Source: Ruminococcaceae bacterium UBA3329 (lineage in GTDB: Bacteria > Bacillota > Clostridia > Oscillospirales > Acutalibacteraceae). From it: a stretch of 10,529 bases of DNA. This document shows, piece after piece, positions 1 through 7,425 of the stretch. Location of the stretch: assembly GCA_002361875.1 (NCBI GenBank), contig DERX01000011.1, positions 1 to 10,529 on the forward strand, given 5' to 3'. Within the stretch, counting starts at the first letter, position 1. The number at the start of each line of letters is the position of its first letter. Made by a program: the position numbers and the translations under genes. The notes under the pieces were generated by a model that saw nothing but the letters and a program-made list of their open reading frames with translations, was not told the origin of the DNA and did not search any database.

Positions 1-61
1 AAACGCTGTCAACTATAAAATTAAATTTTTTCAATATATTTTTATAAGAAATAAATTGCTG

Positions 62-1363
62 TTATCTGATAACTTTATATATCAGCGGTTTTGGTTCGGG
101 TTTAACGGCTGAAATGCATGCGGCAGAGCGGTACATTTTTTCGGCATCCTCTAAAGACGATTTATTATTTGTAAAAAGAGTTGCAATTTTATCACCTTTA
201 TAGATTTTTTCGCCTGTCTTTTTATAAATCATAATTCCCGCAGAAAAATCGATACTGTCTTCCTTGCATTCTCTTCCTGCTCCGAGGATTACGCTTGCAA
301 GTCCGATTTTTTCCGTGTCCATTGATGTAATATATCCGTCTATTTCAGATAAAATGTCACAAGAGTATTCTGCTTTCGGAAATTTTTCGGTATTTTCTAT
401 GAAAGAAACATCACCGCCCTGTGCAGAAATCCACTCTTTCATTTTTTCATATGCTTTTCCGCTGTCTATTGAATCGTTTACCATTTTTTGTGCTTCATTA
501 TGCGGAACTGAAAGAACAAGCGAAATAAGCTCGGACGCTAAAGCAACACAAACTTCTTTTAAATCATTGTCAAGCTCGCCTTTAAGCACTTTTACCGCCT
601 CAATAACCTCAAGCGAATTGCCGATTGCAGAGCCTAACGGCATATCCATATCAGTAATCAACGCCGCCGTGTTTCTGCCGCAGCCTTTACCGATTTTAAC
701 CATTTCGTTTGCAAGAATTTCGGCATTCTCAAGCGTTTTCATAAATGCACCGCTGCCGCATTTAACATCAAGAACAATATTGTGTGAGCCTGCGGCAATT
801 TTTTTGCTCATAATGCTCGATACAATAAGGGGAATACTGTCAACTGTTGCGGTAACGTCACGCAGTGCATAAAGCTTTTTGTCGGCAGGAGTTAAATTGC
901 CGCTTTGACCGATTATTGCCATACCGACATTTTTCACCTGCGATATAAATTCTTTGCCAGAAAGCGTGGTTTTGTACCCCGGGATTGACTCAAGTTTATC
1001 AACTGTTCCGCCTGTATGTCCAAGACCTCTGCCAGACATTTTGGTGACCTTTGCACCGAGCGATGCCACAATAGGAGCGACAATAAGGCTTGTTTTGTCG
1101 CCGACTCCACCCGTTGAATGCTTGTCAGCGGAAAGGTTGCCGAACATTGACAAATCGACAATATCGCCCGAATTTGCCATAGCCTTAGTCAAGATAACAG
1201 TTTCTTTTTCGGTCATCCCCTTAAAATAAACCGCCATACAAAATGCAGACGCCTGATAATCTGGAATAATACCGTCGGTATAACCTTTAATGAAAAACTC
1301 TATTTCCTCCCCTGTTAACTCTTTTCCGTTTCTTTTATTTTCAATAATGTCATACATTCTCAT
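62..1363 (-). CDS. pdp: Pyrimidine-nucleoside phosphorylase
   Basis: Catalyses reversible phosphorolysis of uridine, deoxyuridine and thymidine to the free base plus (deoxy)ribose-1-phosphate in the cytoplasm. The 433-residue length is normal for the thymidine/pyrimidine phosphorylase family. Visible motifs are the phosphate-binding KHSTGGVGDK (residues 81-90), the family signature SGRGLGHTGGTVDKLE (110-125), and the base-binding residues R168 (in ALRDVTATVDS), S183 and K187 (in VSSIMSKKIAAG). These match the numbering known for Bacillus-type PyNP. The C-terminal alpha/beta domain is complete (about 335-433). The start at 1363 has AAGGTG 7 nt upstream; a second ATG two codons in is possible but less well spaced. 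The start lies 4 nt after the cdd stop, so the two are probably translationally coupled. It is the last gene of the salvage operon in this window. PyNP rather than strict thymidine phosphorylase (deoA) is inferred from the Gram-positive context. Confidence 0.95.
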   Translation of the reverse strand: MRMYDIIENKRNGKELTGEEIEFFIKGYTDGIIPDYQASAFCMAVYFKGMTEKETVILTKAMANSGDIVDLSMFGNLSADKHSTGGVGDKTSLIVAPIVASLGAKVTKMSGRGLGHTGGTVDKLESIPGYKTTLSGKEFISQVKNVGMAIIGQSGNLTPADKKLYALRDVTATVDSIPLIVSSIMSKKIAAGSHNIVLDVKCGSGAFMKTLENAEILANEMVKIGKGCGRNTAALITDMDMPLGSAIGNSLEVIEAVKVLKGELDNDLKEVCVALASELISLVLSVPHNEAQKMVNDSIDSGKAYEKMKEWISAQGGDVSFIENTEKFPKAEYSCDILSEIDGYITSMDTEKIGLASVILGAGRECKEDSIDFSAGIMIYKKTGEKIYKGDKIATLFTNNKSSLEDAEKMYRSAACISAVKPEPKPLIYKVIR

Positions 1364-1367
1364 AATA

Positions 1368-1781
1368 TTACACCTTTTTAATGTGTTTTGGGTTAAACGA
1401 AAACGGCAAAATTTCCGAAAATTTATACTTCATAAAGCTGTTTTCGCCTTTAACTACTAAAATTTCAAAATCTGCACCGCAAAACTCAGCCATAACCTGA
1501 CGGCAAACCCCACAAGGCGGAAATTCGCCCGCTATCTCACCGTTTTTACCGCCTGAAACGGCAATTTTAAGAAATTCTCTTTCGCCCTCGCTTACTGCCT
1601 TAAATATCGCTGTACGTTCAGCGCAGACAGTAGGCGAATACGATGCATTTTCAATATTACAGCCTGTATATATTTTACCCGATTTTGTAAGCAAAGCCGC
1701 ACCTACTTTGTATCCCGAATACGGCACATATGCATTTTCCATAGCCTTTACGGCAAGCGTGCAAAGCTCTTCGTTTGTCAT
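1368..1781 (-). CDS. cdd: Cytidine deaminase
   Basis: Zinc-dependent hydrolytic deamination of cytidine and deoxycytidine to uridine and deoxyuridine, which feeds the downstream pyrimidine phosphorylase. The protein is 137 residues, typical of the small homotetrameric class. The substrate motif NIENASYSPTVCAERTA (residues 42-58) supplies zinc ligand C53 and catalytic E55. PPCGVCRQ (88-95) supplies zinc ligands C90 and C93. YVPYSGYKVGAAL (19-31) is the usual N-terminal motif. The reading frame stays open for 16 more codons upstream, to 1829. However, those residues run inside deoB and do not look like the family N-terminus, whereas the ATG at 1781 has AGGTGA 4 nt upstream. The ribosome binding site overlaps the deoB stop codon. 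Confidence 0.95.
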   Translation of the reverse strand: MTNEELCTLAVKAMENAYVPYSGYKVGAALLTKSGKIYTGCNIENASYSPTVCAERTAIFKAVSEGEREFLKIAVSGGKNGEIAGEFPPCGVCRQVMAEFCGADFEILVVKGENSFMKYKFSEILPFSFNPKHIKKV

Positions 1782-1785
1782 AGAA

Positions 1786-1792
1786 TCACCTA
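1786..1792 (-). promoter_or_regulatory. cdd ribosome binding site overlapping the deoB stop
   Basis: On the minus strand the sequence reads TAGGTGATTCTATG. The deoB stop TAG (1792-1790) shares its AG with the AGGTGA Shine-Dalgarno (1791-1786), and ATG follows after 4 nt. This sets the cdd start at 1781 and suggests ribosomes finishing deoB re-initiate on cdd. Confidence 0.8.
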
Positions 1793-2956
1793 CTTTAAAA
1801 TATAACCTAAAAAGCTTTTGCCGACACATTCAAACGGTACTCCAAGATATTCCGTTACCGTGGCGGCAATATCGGCAAAGGTCTGTTTTGTTCCAAGGTT
1901 TAGCGGCTTTATATTTGCACCGTAAATTATAAGAGGCACATATTCCCTTGAATGATCGGTGCTTTCATCACCCGGGTCGCAACCGTGGTCGGCAGTTATT
2001 ATTAAAATGTCATCCTGTTTCATCTTTTCTGTAAACAGCGGAAGCCATTTGTCAAATTCGGAAAATGCCTTTGCATAGCCGTCAATGTCCTGTCTGTGAC
2101 CGTAAAGCATATCAAAATCGACCAAATTTACAAAGCAAAGACCCTCGAAGTCTTGATTTAAAGCGTCAAGAGCAATTTTCATTCCCTCCGCATTTGAATG
2201 TGTAAAGGTATGTTCTGTTATGCCTGTGCCTGCAAAAATGTCATAAATTTTGCCTATTGCATAAACAGTTTTTCTGCTTTTTGAAATAGCATCAAGCATA
2301 GTTTCTTTCGGCGGTTCAAGTGAAAAGTCATGCCTGTTTGCCGTTCTTTTAAATTCACCGTTTACCGTTTCAAAAGGTCTTGCAATGACCCTCCCGACTG
2401 CATTTTCGCCGCAAAGAATTTTCCTTGCAATTCGACAGTATTCATAAAGCGTTTCAAGCGGAACTACGCTTTCATGTGCGGCAATCTGAAACACACTGTC
2501 AGCAGAGGTATATACGATTAAATCGCCTGTTTTTATATGCTCTTCGCCGAAATCCTTGATAACCTCCGTACCTGAATAAGGCTTGTTGCAAAGAACTCCT
2601 CTGCCTGTCTGCCTTGAAAATTCATCGATAACCTCTTTCGGAAATCCTTCAGTAAATGTGGGCATTGCCCTTTCGGAAACAATACCTGCTATTTCCCAAT
2701 GACCTGTTGTAGTGTCCTTACCTCTTGACTTTTCAGCCATTCTGCCGACTGCCGCAGACGGGTTTTGCTCTTTCGGCAAAAAATCACACCCGTCAATATT
2801 ACCTATACCCATTTTGACTGTGTTTTCACATCTGAAAAATTCAGATTCAGATATTCTTTTTAATGTGTTGCAGTCTTTATCCCCGAAATCACTCGCATCG
2901 GGCATTTTGCCTATTCCACAGGAGTCAAGAACAATTAAAAAAACTCGCTTTGACAT
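1790..2956 (-). CDS. deoB: Phosphopentomutase
   Basis: Interconverts ribose-1-phosphate/deoxyribose-1-phosphate and the 5-phosphates, linking nucleoside phosphorolysis to DeoC and to the pentose pool. It is a member of the alkaline phosphatase superfamily with a dinuclear manganese centre. The 388 residues match the family length. Metal and active-site residues are visible: D11 in VLDSCGIG, the activatable threonine T84 in GKDTTTGHWE, D282 and H287 in VDFDMLYGHR, D323-H324 in TADHGCDPG, and H335 in STDHSREYVP. The cap domain occupies roughly residues 100-215. The start at 2956 has AAGTGA 4 nt upstream, a weak but adequate site. The gene sits 28 nt after deoC and overlaps the cdd ribosome binding site. 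The order deoC-deoB-cdd-pdp is a coherent deoxyribonucleoside catabolic operon. Confidence 0.96.
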   Translation of the reverse strand: MSKRVFLIVLDSCGIGKMPDASDFGDKDCNTLKRISESEFFRCENTVKMGIGNIDGCDFLPKEQNPSAAVGRMAEKSRGKDTTTGHWEIAGIVSERAMPTFTEGFPKEVIDEFSRQTGRGVLCNKPYSGTEVIKDFGEEHIKTGDLIVYTSADSVFQIAAHESVVPLETLYEYCRIARKILCGENAVGRVIARPFETVNGEFKRTANRHDFSLEPPKETMLDAISKSRKTVYAIGKIYDIFAGTGITEHTFTHSNAEGMKIALDALNQDFEGLCFVNLVDFDMLYGHRQDIDGYAKAFSEFDKWLPLFTEKMKQDDILIITADHGCDPGDESTDHSREYVPLIIYGANIKPLNLGTKQTFADIAATVTEYLGVPFECVGKSFLGYILK

Positions 2957-2984
2957 AAAATCACTTGCCTTGTGTTATAAAATA

Positions 2985-3641
2985 TTATTTGTTTTCATTC
3001 TTAACTATTTTAACAATTCTGCTCGTTCCAAGTCTTGAAGCGCCTAAATTTATGAAATTTTCAGCATCTTCAATGGAAGAAATGCCCCCAGCCGCCTTTA
3101 TTTTCACAGAGGCATCAACATTTTCAGCAAAAAGCTTAATGTCGTGCTCGGTTGCACCGGCGATGGAAAAGCCTGTCGAGGTTTTAATGTAATCCGCTCC
3201 TGATTTTGACACGATTTTACACATTTCAACTTTTTCCTCGTCTGATAGAAGGCACGTTTCGATTATAACCTTTAAAATTTTACCGTTGCAGGCTTTTTTT
3301 ATTTCTCTGATTTCATTTAAAATCAAATCATATTTTTTATCTTTGACCCAGCCTATATTTATAACCATATCAATTTCGTCGGCGCCGTTCTTTACTGCAT
3401 CCTCTGCTTCAAAGCATTTAACCGCAGTGGTCGAATAACCGTTCGGAAACCCGATTACGGTGCAAATTGCAAGTTTTTCGCCGACATATTCTTTAGCCTG
3501 TTTAACATAAGATGCAGGTATACAAACAGAAGCGGTATTATACTTCATTCCGTCATCGCATATTTCTTTAATTTCGCTCCAAGTTGCAGTCTGAGCTAAA
3601 AGTGTGTGGTCACATTTTGATAATATTTCGTTTATATCCAT
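2985..3641 (-). CDS. deoC: Deoxyribose-phosphate aldolase
   Basis: Class I (Schiff-base) aldolase that cleaves 2-deoxyribose-5-phosphate to acetaldehyde and glyceraldehyde-3-phosphate. From the ATG at 3641 the protein is 218 residues, normal for the short Gram-positive DeoC. The Schiff-base lysine is K153 in GADYIKTSTGF. The second catalytic lysine is K182 in VKIKAAGGI, and the acidic residue is D91 in ADEIDMVINIG. The N-terminal CDHTLL and ASVCIPASYV segments are also typical. The frame can be extended three codons to a GTG at 3650, but that GTG is part of the GAGGTGA ribosome binding site, so ATG at 3641 (5 nt downstream of the site) is preferred. It is the first gene of the salvage operon, with its own promoter. 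Its triose product enters the glycolytic step served by tpiA in the neighbouring operon. Confidence 0.95.
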   Translation of the reverse strand: MDINEILSKCDHTLLAQTATWSEIKEICDDGMKYNTASVCIPASYVKQAKEYVGEKLAICTVIGFPNGYSTTAVKCFEAEDAVKNGADEIDMVINIGWVKDKKYDLILNEIREIKKACNGKILKVIIETCLLSDEEKVEMCKIVSKSGADYIKTSTGFSIAGATEHDIKLFAENVDASVKIKAAGGISSIEDAENFINLGASRLGTSRIVKIVKNENK

Positions 3642-3646
3642 TATTT

Positions 3647-3653
3647 TCACCTC
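3647..3653 (-). promoter_or_regulatory. deoC ribosome binding site that decides the start
   Basis: On the minus strand the sequence reads GAGGTGAAAATAATG. The strong GAGGTGA contains the only upstream in-frame alternative start (GTG at 3650), so translation most likely begins at the ATG at 3641. Confidence 0.75.
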
Positions 3654-3670
3654 AAAATCTATTCAATTAT

Positions 3671-3698
3671 ATTTTAACACAAATTTATATTTCTTCAA
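3671..3698 (-). promoter_or_regulatory. Promoter of the deoC-deoB-cdd-pdp operon
   Basis: On the minus strand there is a -35-like TTGAAG (3698-3693), a 16-nt AT-rich spacer and a -10-like TAAAAT (3676-3671), with a second TATAAT-like run just downstream. The position about 30 nt before the deoC start and directly after the upstream terminator supports a separate salvage transcript. No clear operator or cre palindrome is visible. Confidence 0.6.
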
Positions 3699-3699
3699 C

Positions 3700-3741
3700 A
3701 AAAAAAGAACAGCGGTACGCAGAAATTTGCATACCGCTGTT
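3700..3741 (-). terminator. Intrinsic terminator of the pgk-tpiA-gpmI operon
   Basis: On the minus strand the arms AACAGCGGTATGC (3741-3729) and GCGTACCGCTGTT (3720-3708) form a GC-rich stem of about 13 bp with one G-T wobble or mismatch region near the 8-nt loop. The stem is followed by CTTTTTTTG. This is a classical Rho-independent terminator, 16 nt after the gpmI stop. A small extra hairpin (6-bp arms TTGTAG/CTACAA, 3740-3756) sits just before it. Confidence 0.93.
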
Positions 3742-3757
3742 GTAGAAAATCTACAAA

Positions 3758-5287
3758 TTAAAGAATAATTGATGTGCCGTTCATTTCTTCAGGCTGTGCA
3801 ATTCCCATAATTTTGAGCATTGTGGGCGCAATGTCACAAAGCTTGCCGCCTTCACGAAGTGTGCACGGATAATCGGCAACAATAAACGGAACAGGATTAG
3901 TTGTATGAGCAGTAAACGGTGAGCCGTCCTCTTCATACATTTTATCGGCATTACCGTGGTCTGCGGTAATCAAAAGAGCTCCGCCCATTTCATGAACTGC
4001 ATCGTAAAGTGTGCCGACACATGTGTCAACTGCCTCAACTGCTTTTACGGCCGCATCAAACACACCTGTGTGACCTACCATATCGCAGTTTGCAAAATTC
4101 AAAATAATAACATCATATTTTCCGCTTCTTACAGCCGCATTTACCTTTTCAGATACCTCATAAGCGCTCATTTCGGGCTTTAAGTCATAAGTTGAAACTT
4201 TAGGAGAATTGACAAGAATTCTGTCCTCGCCCTCATACTGTGCCTCAACGCCGCCGTTAAAGAAGAAAGTTACATGAGCGTATTTTTCTGTTTCGGCAAT
4301 TCTGAGCTGTTTAAGACCTAATGATGAAAGGTATTCACCCATTGTATTTTTAAGCGACTGCGGTTTAAACGCAACAGAAACATTAGGCATTGTTGCATCG
4401 TACTGAGTCATACAAACATAAGTTACGGGGAAATATTCTCTCTCAAATCCGTTGAAATCAGGGTCAACAAAGGTTCTTGTGATTTCTCTTGCTCTGTCGG
4501 GGCGGAAATTGAAGAATACAACGCTGTCATTCTTACCGATTCTGCCCTCATTTTCAAGGCAAACAGTGGGTTCAATAAACTCATCTGTTATATTCTTACC
4601 GTCAGCGTCAACCTTTTGATAGCTCTCTTCAATAGCTTTAACAGGGTCATTTGTTTTAATTCCCTCGCCATTAACAAAAGCGTTATATGCTCTTGAAACA
4701 CGCTCCCAGCGGTTGTCACGGTCCATAGCGTAAAATCTGCCGACAACAGTTGCAACCTTACCTACGCCGATTTCATCAAGCTTTTGAATAGCCTCTGCAA
4801 CAAAATCCTTGCCGCTTGTGGGAGGAACATCTCTGCCGTCCATAATGCAGTGAAGATAAACTTTTTTAAGTCCCATTTTCTTTGCAAGCTCAACAATAGC
4901 CCAAACATGGCTGTTATGGCTGTGAACACCGCCGTCGCTCATAAGGCCCATAAGGTGAAGCGATGTGCCGTTGTCAATTGCTGACTGAACGGCATTTTTA
5001 AGAGCTTCATTCTCGAAGAAATCGCCGTCCTCAATAGACTTTGTAATTCTTGTAAGCTCCTGATAAACAACACGACCTGCACCGATATTTGTGTGGCCTA
5101 CTTCAGAGTTACCCATTTGGCCGTCGGGAAGACCTACATCCATACCCGAAGCGCCGATATATGTCATTGGAAATTCCGCCATAAGCTTATCAAGATTAGG
5201 AGTTTTAGCCGCGCTAATGGCGTTGCCGTAATCGGAAGGATTCTTACCGAACCCGTCCATAATACATAATACTACAGGTTTTTTCAT
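3758..5287 (-). CDS. gpmI: 2,3-bisphosphoglycerate-independent phosphoglycerate mutase
   Basis: Converts 3-phosphoglycerate to 2-phosphoglycerate through a phosphoserine intermediate, using two manganese ions. It is an alkaline phosphatase superfamily enzyme of lower glycolysis. The 509-residue length is exactly family-like. The key residues are present: D11 in MDGFGKN, nucleophile S61 in GQMGNSEVGHTNIGAG, H122 in GGVHSH, D150-R152-D153 in MDGRDVPPTSG, R184 and R190 in GRFYAMDRDNRW, R262/R265 in FRPDRAR, K335 in ETEKYAHVTFFFNGG, D402/H406 in NCDMVGHTG, D443-H444 in TADHGNADKM, and H461 in TAHTTNPVPF. The start at 5287 follows AAGGTGA by 9 nt. It lies 23 nt after tpiA, so it is cotranscribed, and the strong terminator directly downstream ends the glycolytic operon. 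Confidence 0.98.
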   Translation of the reverse strand: MKKPVVLCIMDGFGKNPSDYGNAISAAKTPNLDKLMAEFPMTYIGASGMDVGLPDGQMGNSEVGHTNIGAGRVVYQELTRITKSIEDGDFFENEALKNAVQSAIDNGTSLHLMGLMSDGGVHSHNSHVWAIVELAKKMGLKKVYLHCIMDGRDVPPTSGKDFVAEAIQKLDEIGVGKVATVVGRFYAMDRDNRWERVSRAYNAFVNGEGIKTNDPVKAIEESYQKVDADGKNITDEFIEPTVCLENEGRIGKNDSVVFFNFRPDRAREITRTFVDPDFNGFEREYFPVTYVCMTQYDATMPNVSVAFKPQSLKNTMGEYLSSLGLKQLRIAETEKYAHVTFFFNGGVEAQYEGEDRILVNSPKVSTYDLKPEMSAYEVSEKVNAAVRSGKYDVIILNFANCDMVGHTGVFDAAVKAVEAVDTCVGTLYDAVHEMGGALLITADHGNADKMYEEDGSPFTAHTTNPVPFIVADYPCTLREGGKLCDIAPTMLKIMGIAQPEEMNGTSIIL

Positions 5288-5310
5288 AATTTGTTTTCAC
5301 CTTGAAATAA

Positions 5311-6078
5311 TTATTTAGAAGCCGCTTTTACAATGATTGAGAAGTCCTCAGCCTTAAGCGATGCGCCGCCGATAAGACCGCCGTCAACATTAACCTTTGA
5401 AACGAGTTCATCGGCATTTTTAGCGTTCATTGAGCCGCCGTACTGAACAGTAACTGTTTCTGCAACATCTGCACCGTAGCTTTCAGCAATAGCAGCACGA
5501 ACAAAGCCGTTGCCTTCATCAGCCTGGTCAGCAGTAGCTGTTACGCCTGTGCCGATTGCCCAAACAGGCTCATAAGCGATAATAACATTTTTAAGCTGTT
5601 CTGCTGTTACATTTGTAAGAGCCATTTTTGTCTGATATTTAAGAAGAGTTTCTGTGTAGCCAAGCTCTCTCTGCTCAAGAGTTTCACCTACGCAAACAAT
5701 AGCCTTAAAACCTGCATTTAAAGCGGCAAGTGTACGAAGGTTTACTGTCTGGTCTGTTTCGCCGAAATATGTTCTTCTTTCACTGTGACCGATTACAACA
5801 TACTCTACGCCTGCTTCTTTAAGCATATCAGCCGAAACCTCGCCTGTGTATGCGCCCGATGCCTTAAAGTGAATGTTTTCAGCGCCGATTTTAATGTTTG
5901 AGCCTTTTGCTGCCTCAACTGCTGCGGGAATGTCAATAAACGGAACACAAAGTACAACATCACACTTGGCATCTGCTACAAGAGGCTTCATTTCCTCAAT
6001 AAGAGCCTTTGCCTCGGACGGTGTTTTGTTCATTTTCCAGTTACCTGCAATAACTGCTTTACGAAGTTCTTTTTTCAT
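5311..6078 (-). CDS. tpiA: Triosephosphate isomerase
   Basis: Interconverts dihydroxyacetone phosphate and glyceraldehyde-3-phosphate. It is a cytoplasmic TIM barrel of 255 residues, normal length. Catalytic residues are visible: N13 and K15 in AGNWKMNKT, H98 in VVIGHSERR, and E170 in AYEPVWAIGTG. The phosphate-binding QYGGSMNAKN (212-221) and DGGLIGGASL (232-241) are intact. The flexible loop 6 reads PVWAIGTGVTA, with valine where the common form has lysine (GTGKTA). The following segment, ADQADEGNGFVR, also departs from the usual AQE-hAFIR pattern. This is a lineage difference more than a defect, because all catalytic residues remain. The ATG at 6078 has AGGAG 9 nt upstream. A hairpin separates it from pgk. 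Confidence 0.97.
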   Translation of the reverse strand: MKKELRKAVIAGNWKMNKTPSEAKALIEEMKPLVADAKCDVVLCVPFIDIPAAVEAAKGSNIKIGAENIHFKASGAYTGEVSADMLKEAGVEYVVIGHSERRTYFGETDQTVNLRTLAALNAGFKAIVCVGETLEQRELGYTETLLKYQTKMALTNVTAEQLKNVIIAYEPVWAIGTGVTATADQADEGNGFVRAAIAESYGADVAETVTVQYGGSMNAKNADELVSKVNVDGGLIGGASLKAEDFSIIVKAASK

Positions 6079-6103
6079 AAGTATTTACTCCTCTTTACAA
6101 GTT

Positions 6104-6131
6104 TACAGGTGAGTACAAAGACCCACCTGTA
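6104..6131 (-). other. Intercistronic hairpin between pgk and tpiA
   Basis: The perfect 8-bp arms TACAGGTG (6104-6111) and CACCTGTA (6124-6131), with a 12-nt loop, lie in the 65-nt gap between the pgk stop and the tpiA start. On the coding (minus) strand no T-run follows the hairpin; AACTTGTAAAGAGGAG follows instead. It is therefore more likely a processing or stability element, or a weak attenuator, than a terminator. Confidence 0.6.
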
Positions 6132-6143
6132 TGTGTTTTTTAA

Positions 6144-7337
6144 TTATTTATCGTTAAGTGCCGCAATGCCGGGAAGCTCTTTTCCCTCAAGGTATTCAAG
6201 AGAAGCGCCGCCGCCTGTTGAAATGTGCGACATCTTGTCAGCAAAGCCGAGCTTTTGAATAGCCGCGGCAGAGTCGCCGCCGCCGATGATTGAAATTGCG
6301 TCGCTGTCTGCAATAGCTGTTGCAACCGCAATTGTACCCGATGCAAAGTTTTCCCACTCTGAAACGCCCATAGGACCGTTCCAAATTACTGTGCCTGCAT
6401 CTTTAACTGCGTCTGCAAAAATCTTCTGTGTTTCGGGACCGATGTCAAGACCCATCCAGCCATCGGGAATTTCGTCAGAATTAACAACCATAGCCTCAGT
6501 GTCGGGAGCATATTCCTTACCAACCTTATTGTCAACAGGAATAAGGAATTTAACGCCCTTTGCCTTTGCTTTTTCCATCATTTCCTTGGCAAGGTCAACC
6601 TTGTCAGCCTCTAAAAGAGAATTACCTATCTGGTGACCTAATGATTTCATAAAGGTGTAAGCCATACCGCCGCCTACGATAAGAGTATCGCACTTGTCGA
6701 TAAGGTTTGTAATAACACCGATTTTGTCAGATACCTTTGCACCGCCGAGAATAGCAACCAAAGGTCTCTTCGGGTTTTCAAGAGCGCCGCCGATAAACTG
6801 AATTTCTTTCTGAATAAGGTATCCGCATGCTGCAGGAAGATAATCAGCTACGCCTGTTGTTGAAGAATGTGCTCTGTGAGCTGAACCGAAAGCGTCGTTA
6901 ACATAAAGCTCTGCCAGGTCAGCAAATTTCTTTGAAAGTTCAGGGTCATTTTTAGTTTCACCCGGCTCAAAACGAACATTTTCGAGAAGAAGAACTTCGC
7001 CTTCTTTAAGGTCTGCGGCAAGTGCCTGTGCGCTCTCGCCTACAACATCCTCTGCCATTTTTACTTCTTGACCGAGAAGCTCTGAAAGCCTTGCGGCAAC
7101 GGGCTTCATTGAAAATTCAGGGTTAACCTGTCCCTTCGGTCTGCCGAGATGTGAGCAAAGAATAACCTTTGCTCCGTTATCAATAAGGTATTTGATTGTA
7201 GGTAATGAAGCGACTATTCTTTTATCGCTTGTAATTACGCCGTTTTCCATTTTAACGTTGAAGTCACAACGAACAAGAACCTTCTTGCCCTTTACGTCAA
7301 AATCTTCAACAGTCATTTTATTCAATGCACTGCTCAT
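6144..7337 (-). CDS. pgk: Phosphoglycerate kinase
   Basis: Transfers phosphate from 1,3-bisphosphoglycerate to ADP, making ATP and 3-phosphoglycerate. The 397-residue, two-domain protein is full length. Family motifs in order are VRCDFNV (22-28), SHLGRPKG (62-69), LLENVRF (118-124), VNDAFGSAHRAHSS (146-159), GGAKVSDKIGV (198-208), GGGMAYTF (222-229), DIGP (298-301), WNGPMGVSE (319-327), the nucleotide-binding GGGDSAA (352-358), and HISTGGGASLEYLEGKELPG (371-390). The ATG at 7337 follows AAGGAT with about 9 nt spacing. It heads pgk-tpiA-gpmI. The usual upstream partner gapA is absent, its place being taken by the glycosidase-regulator pair. The gene has its own promoter. Readthrough from the regulator gene is possible because no terminator is visible between them. 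Confidence 0.98.
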   Translation of the reverse strand: MSSALNKMTVEDFDVKGKKVLVRCDFNVKMENGVITSDKRIVASLPTIKYLIDNGAKVILCSHLGRPKGQVNPEFSMKPVAARLSELLGQEVKMAEDVVGESAQALAADLKEGEVLLLENVRFEPGETKNDPELSKKFADLAELYVNDAFGSAHRAHSSTTGVADYLPAACGYLIQKEIQFIGGALENPKRPLVAILGGAKVSDKIGVITNLIDKCDTLIVGGGMAYTFMKSLGHQIGNSLLEADKVDLAKEMMEKAKAKGVKFLIPVDNKVGKEYAPDTEAMVVNSDEIPDGWMGLDIGPETQKIFADAVKDAGTVIWNGPMGVSEWENFASGTIAVATAIADSDAISIIGGGDSAAAIQKLGFADKMSHISTGGGASLEYLEGKELPGIAALNDK

Positions 7338-7370
7338 TGGATATCATCCTTTCAAAATTATTTCCTTGAT

Positions 7371-7399
7371 ATTTTATACTACTTATACGCTTTTTTCAA
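7371..7399 (-). promoter_or_regulatory. Promoter of the pgk-tpiA-gpmI operon
   Basis: On the minus strand there is a -35 TTGAAA (7399-7394), a 17-nt spacer and a -10 TAAAAT (7376-7371). An overlapping TATAAA at 15-nt spacing is also possible. It lies about 34 nt before the pgk start and just after the regulator stop. This is a strong sigma-A-type match, fitting a highly expressed glycolytic operon. Confidence 0.75.
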
Positions 7400-7425
7400 G
7401 AGTATTAGCAAAATTTGTTAAAAGT

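Noticed and set aside
7..12. TTGACA on the minus strand at the left edge, a perfect -35 hexamer
   Set aside because: The matching -10 would fall outside the window, so it cannot be supported as a promoter here.
1..85. Possible terminator after pdp
   Set aside because: The GTTATC-T-GATAAC palindrome (61-73) has a 1-nt centre and cannot fold well. The wider GCTG/CAGC pairing is short, and no clean T-run follows.
264..872. Plus-strand open frame of 202 codons
   Set aside because: It lies wholly antisense to pdp, whose catalytic motifs are intact. The translation is serine- and proline-rich with no family resemblance.
954..1229. Plus-strand open frame and a minus-strand frame at 934-1161
   Set aside because: Both are alternative-frame shadows of the conserved pdp coding sequence.
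1782..1829. Extended cdd start adding 16 residues
   Set aside because: The extension overlaps deoB and lacks family similarity; the internal ATG has a strong AGGTGA site.
2712..3192. Two overlapping plus-strand open frames across the deoB-deoC junction
   Set aside because: They are antisense to two well-conserved enzymes, with no credible ribosome site or recognisable motif.
6286..6636. Plus-strand open frame inside pgk
   Set aside because: It is antisense to conserved Pgk motifs and its composition reflects the reverse complement of Ala/Gly-rich codons.
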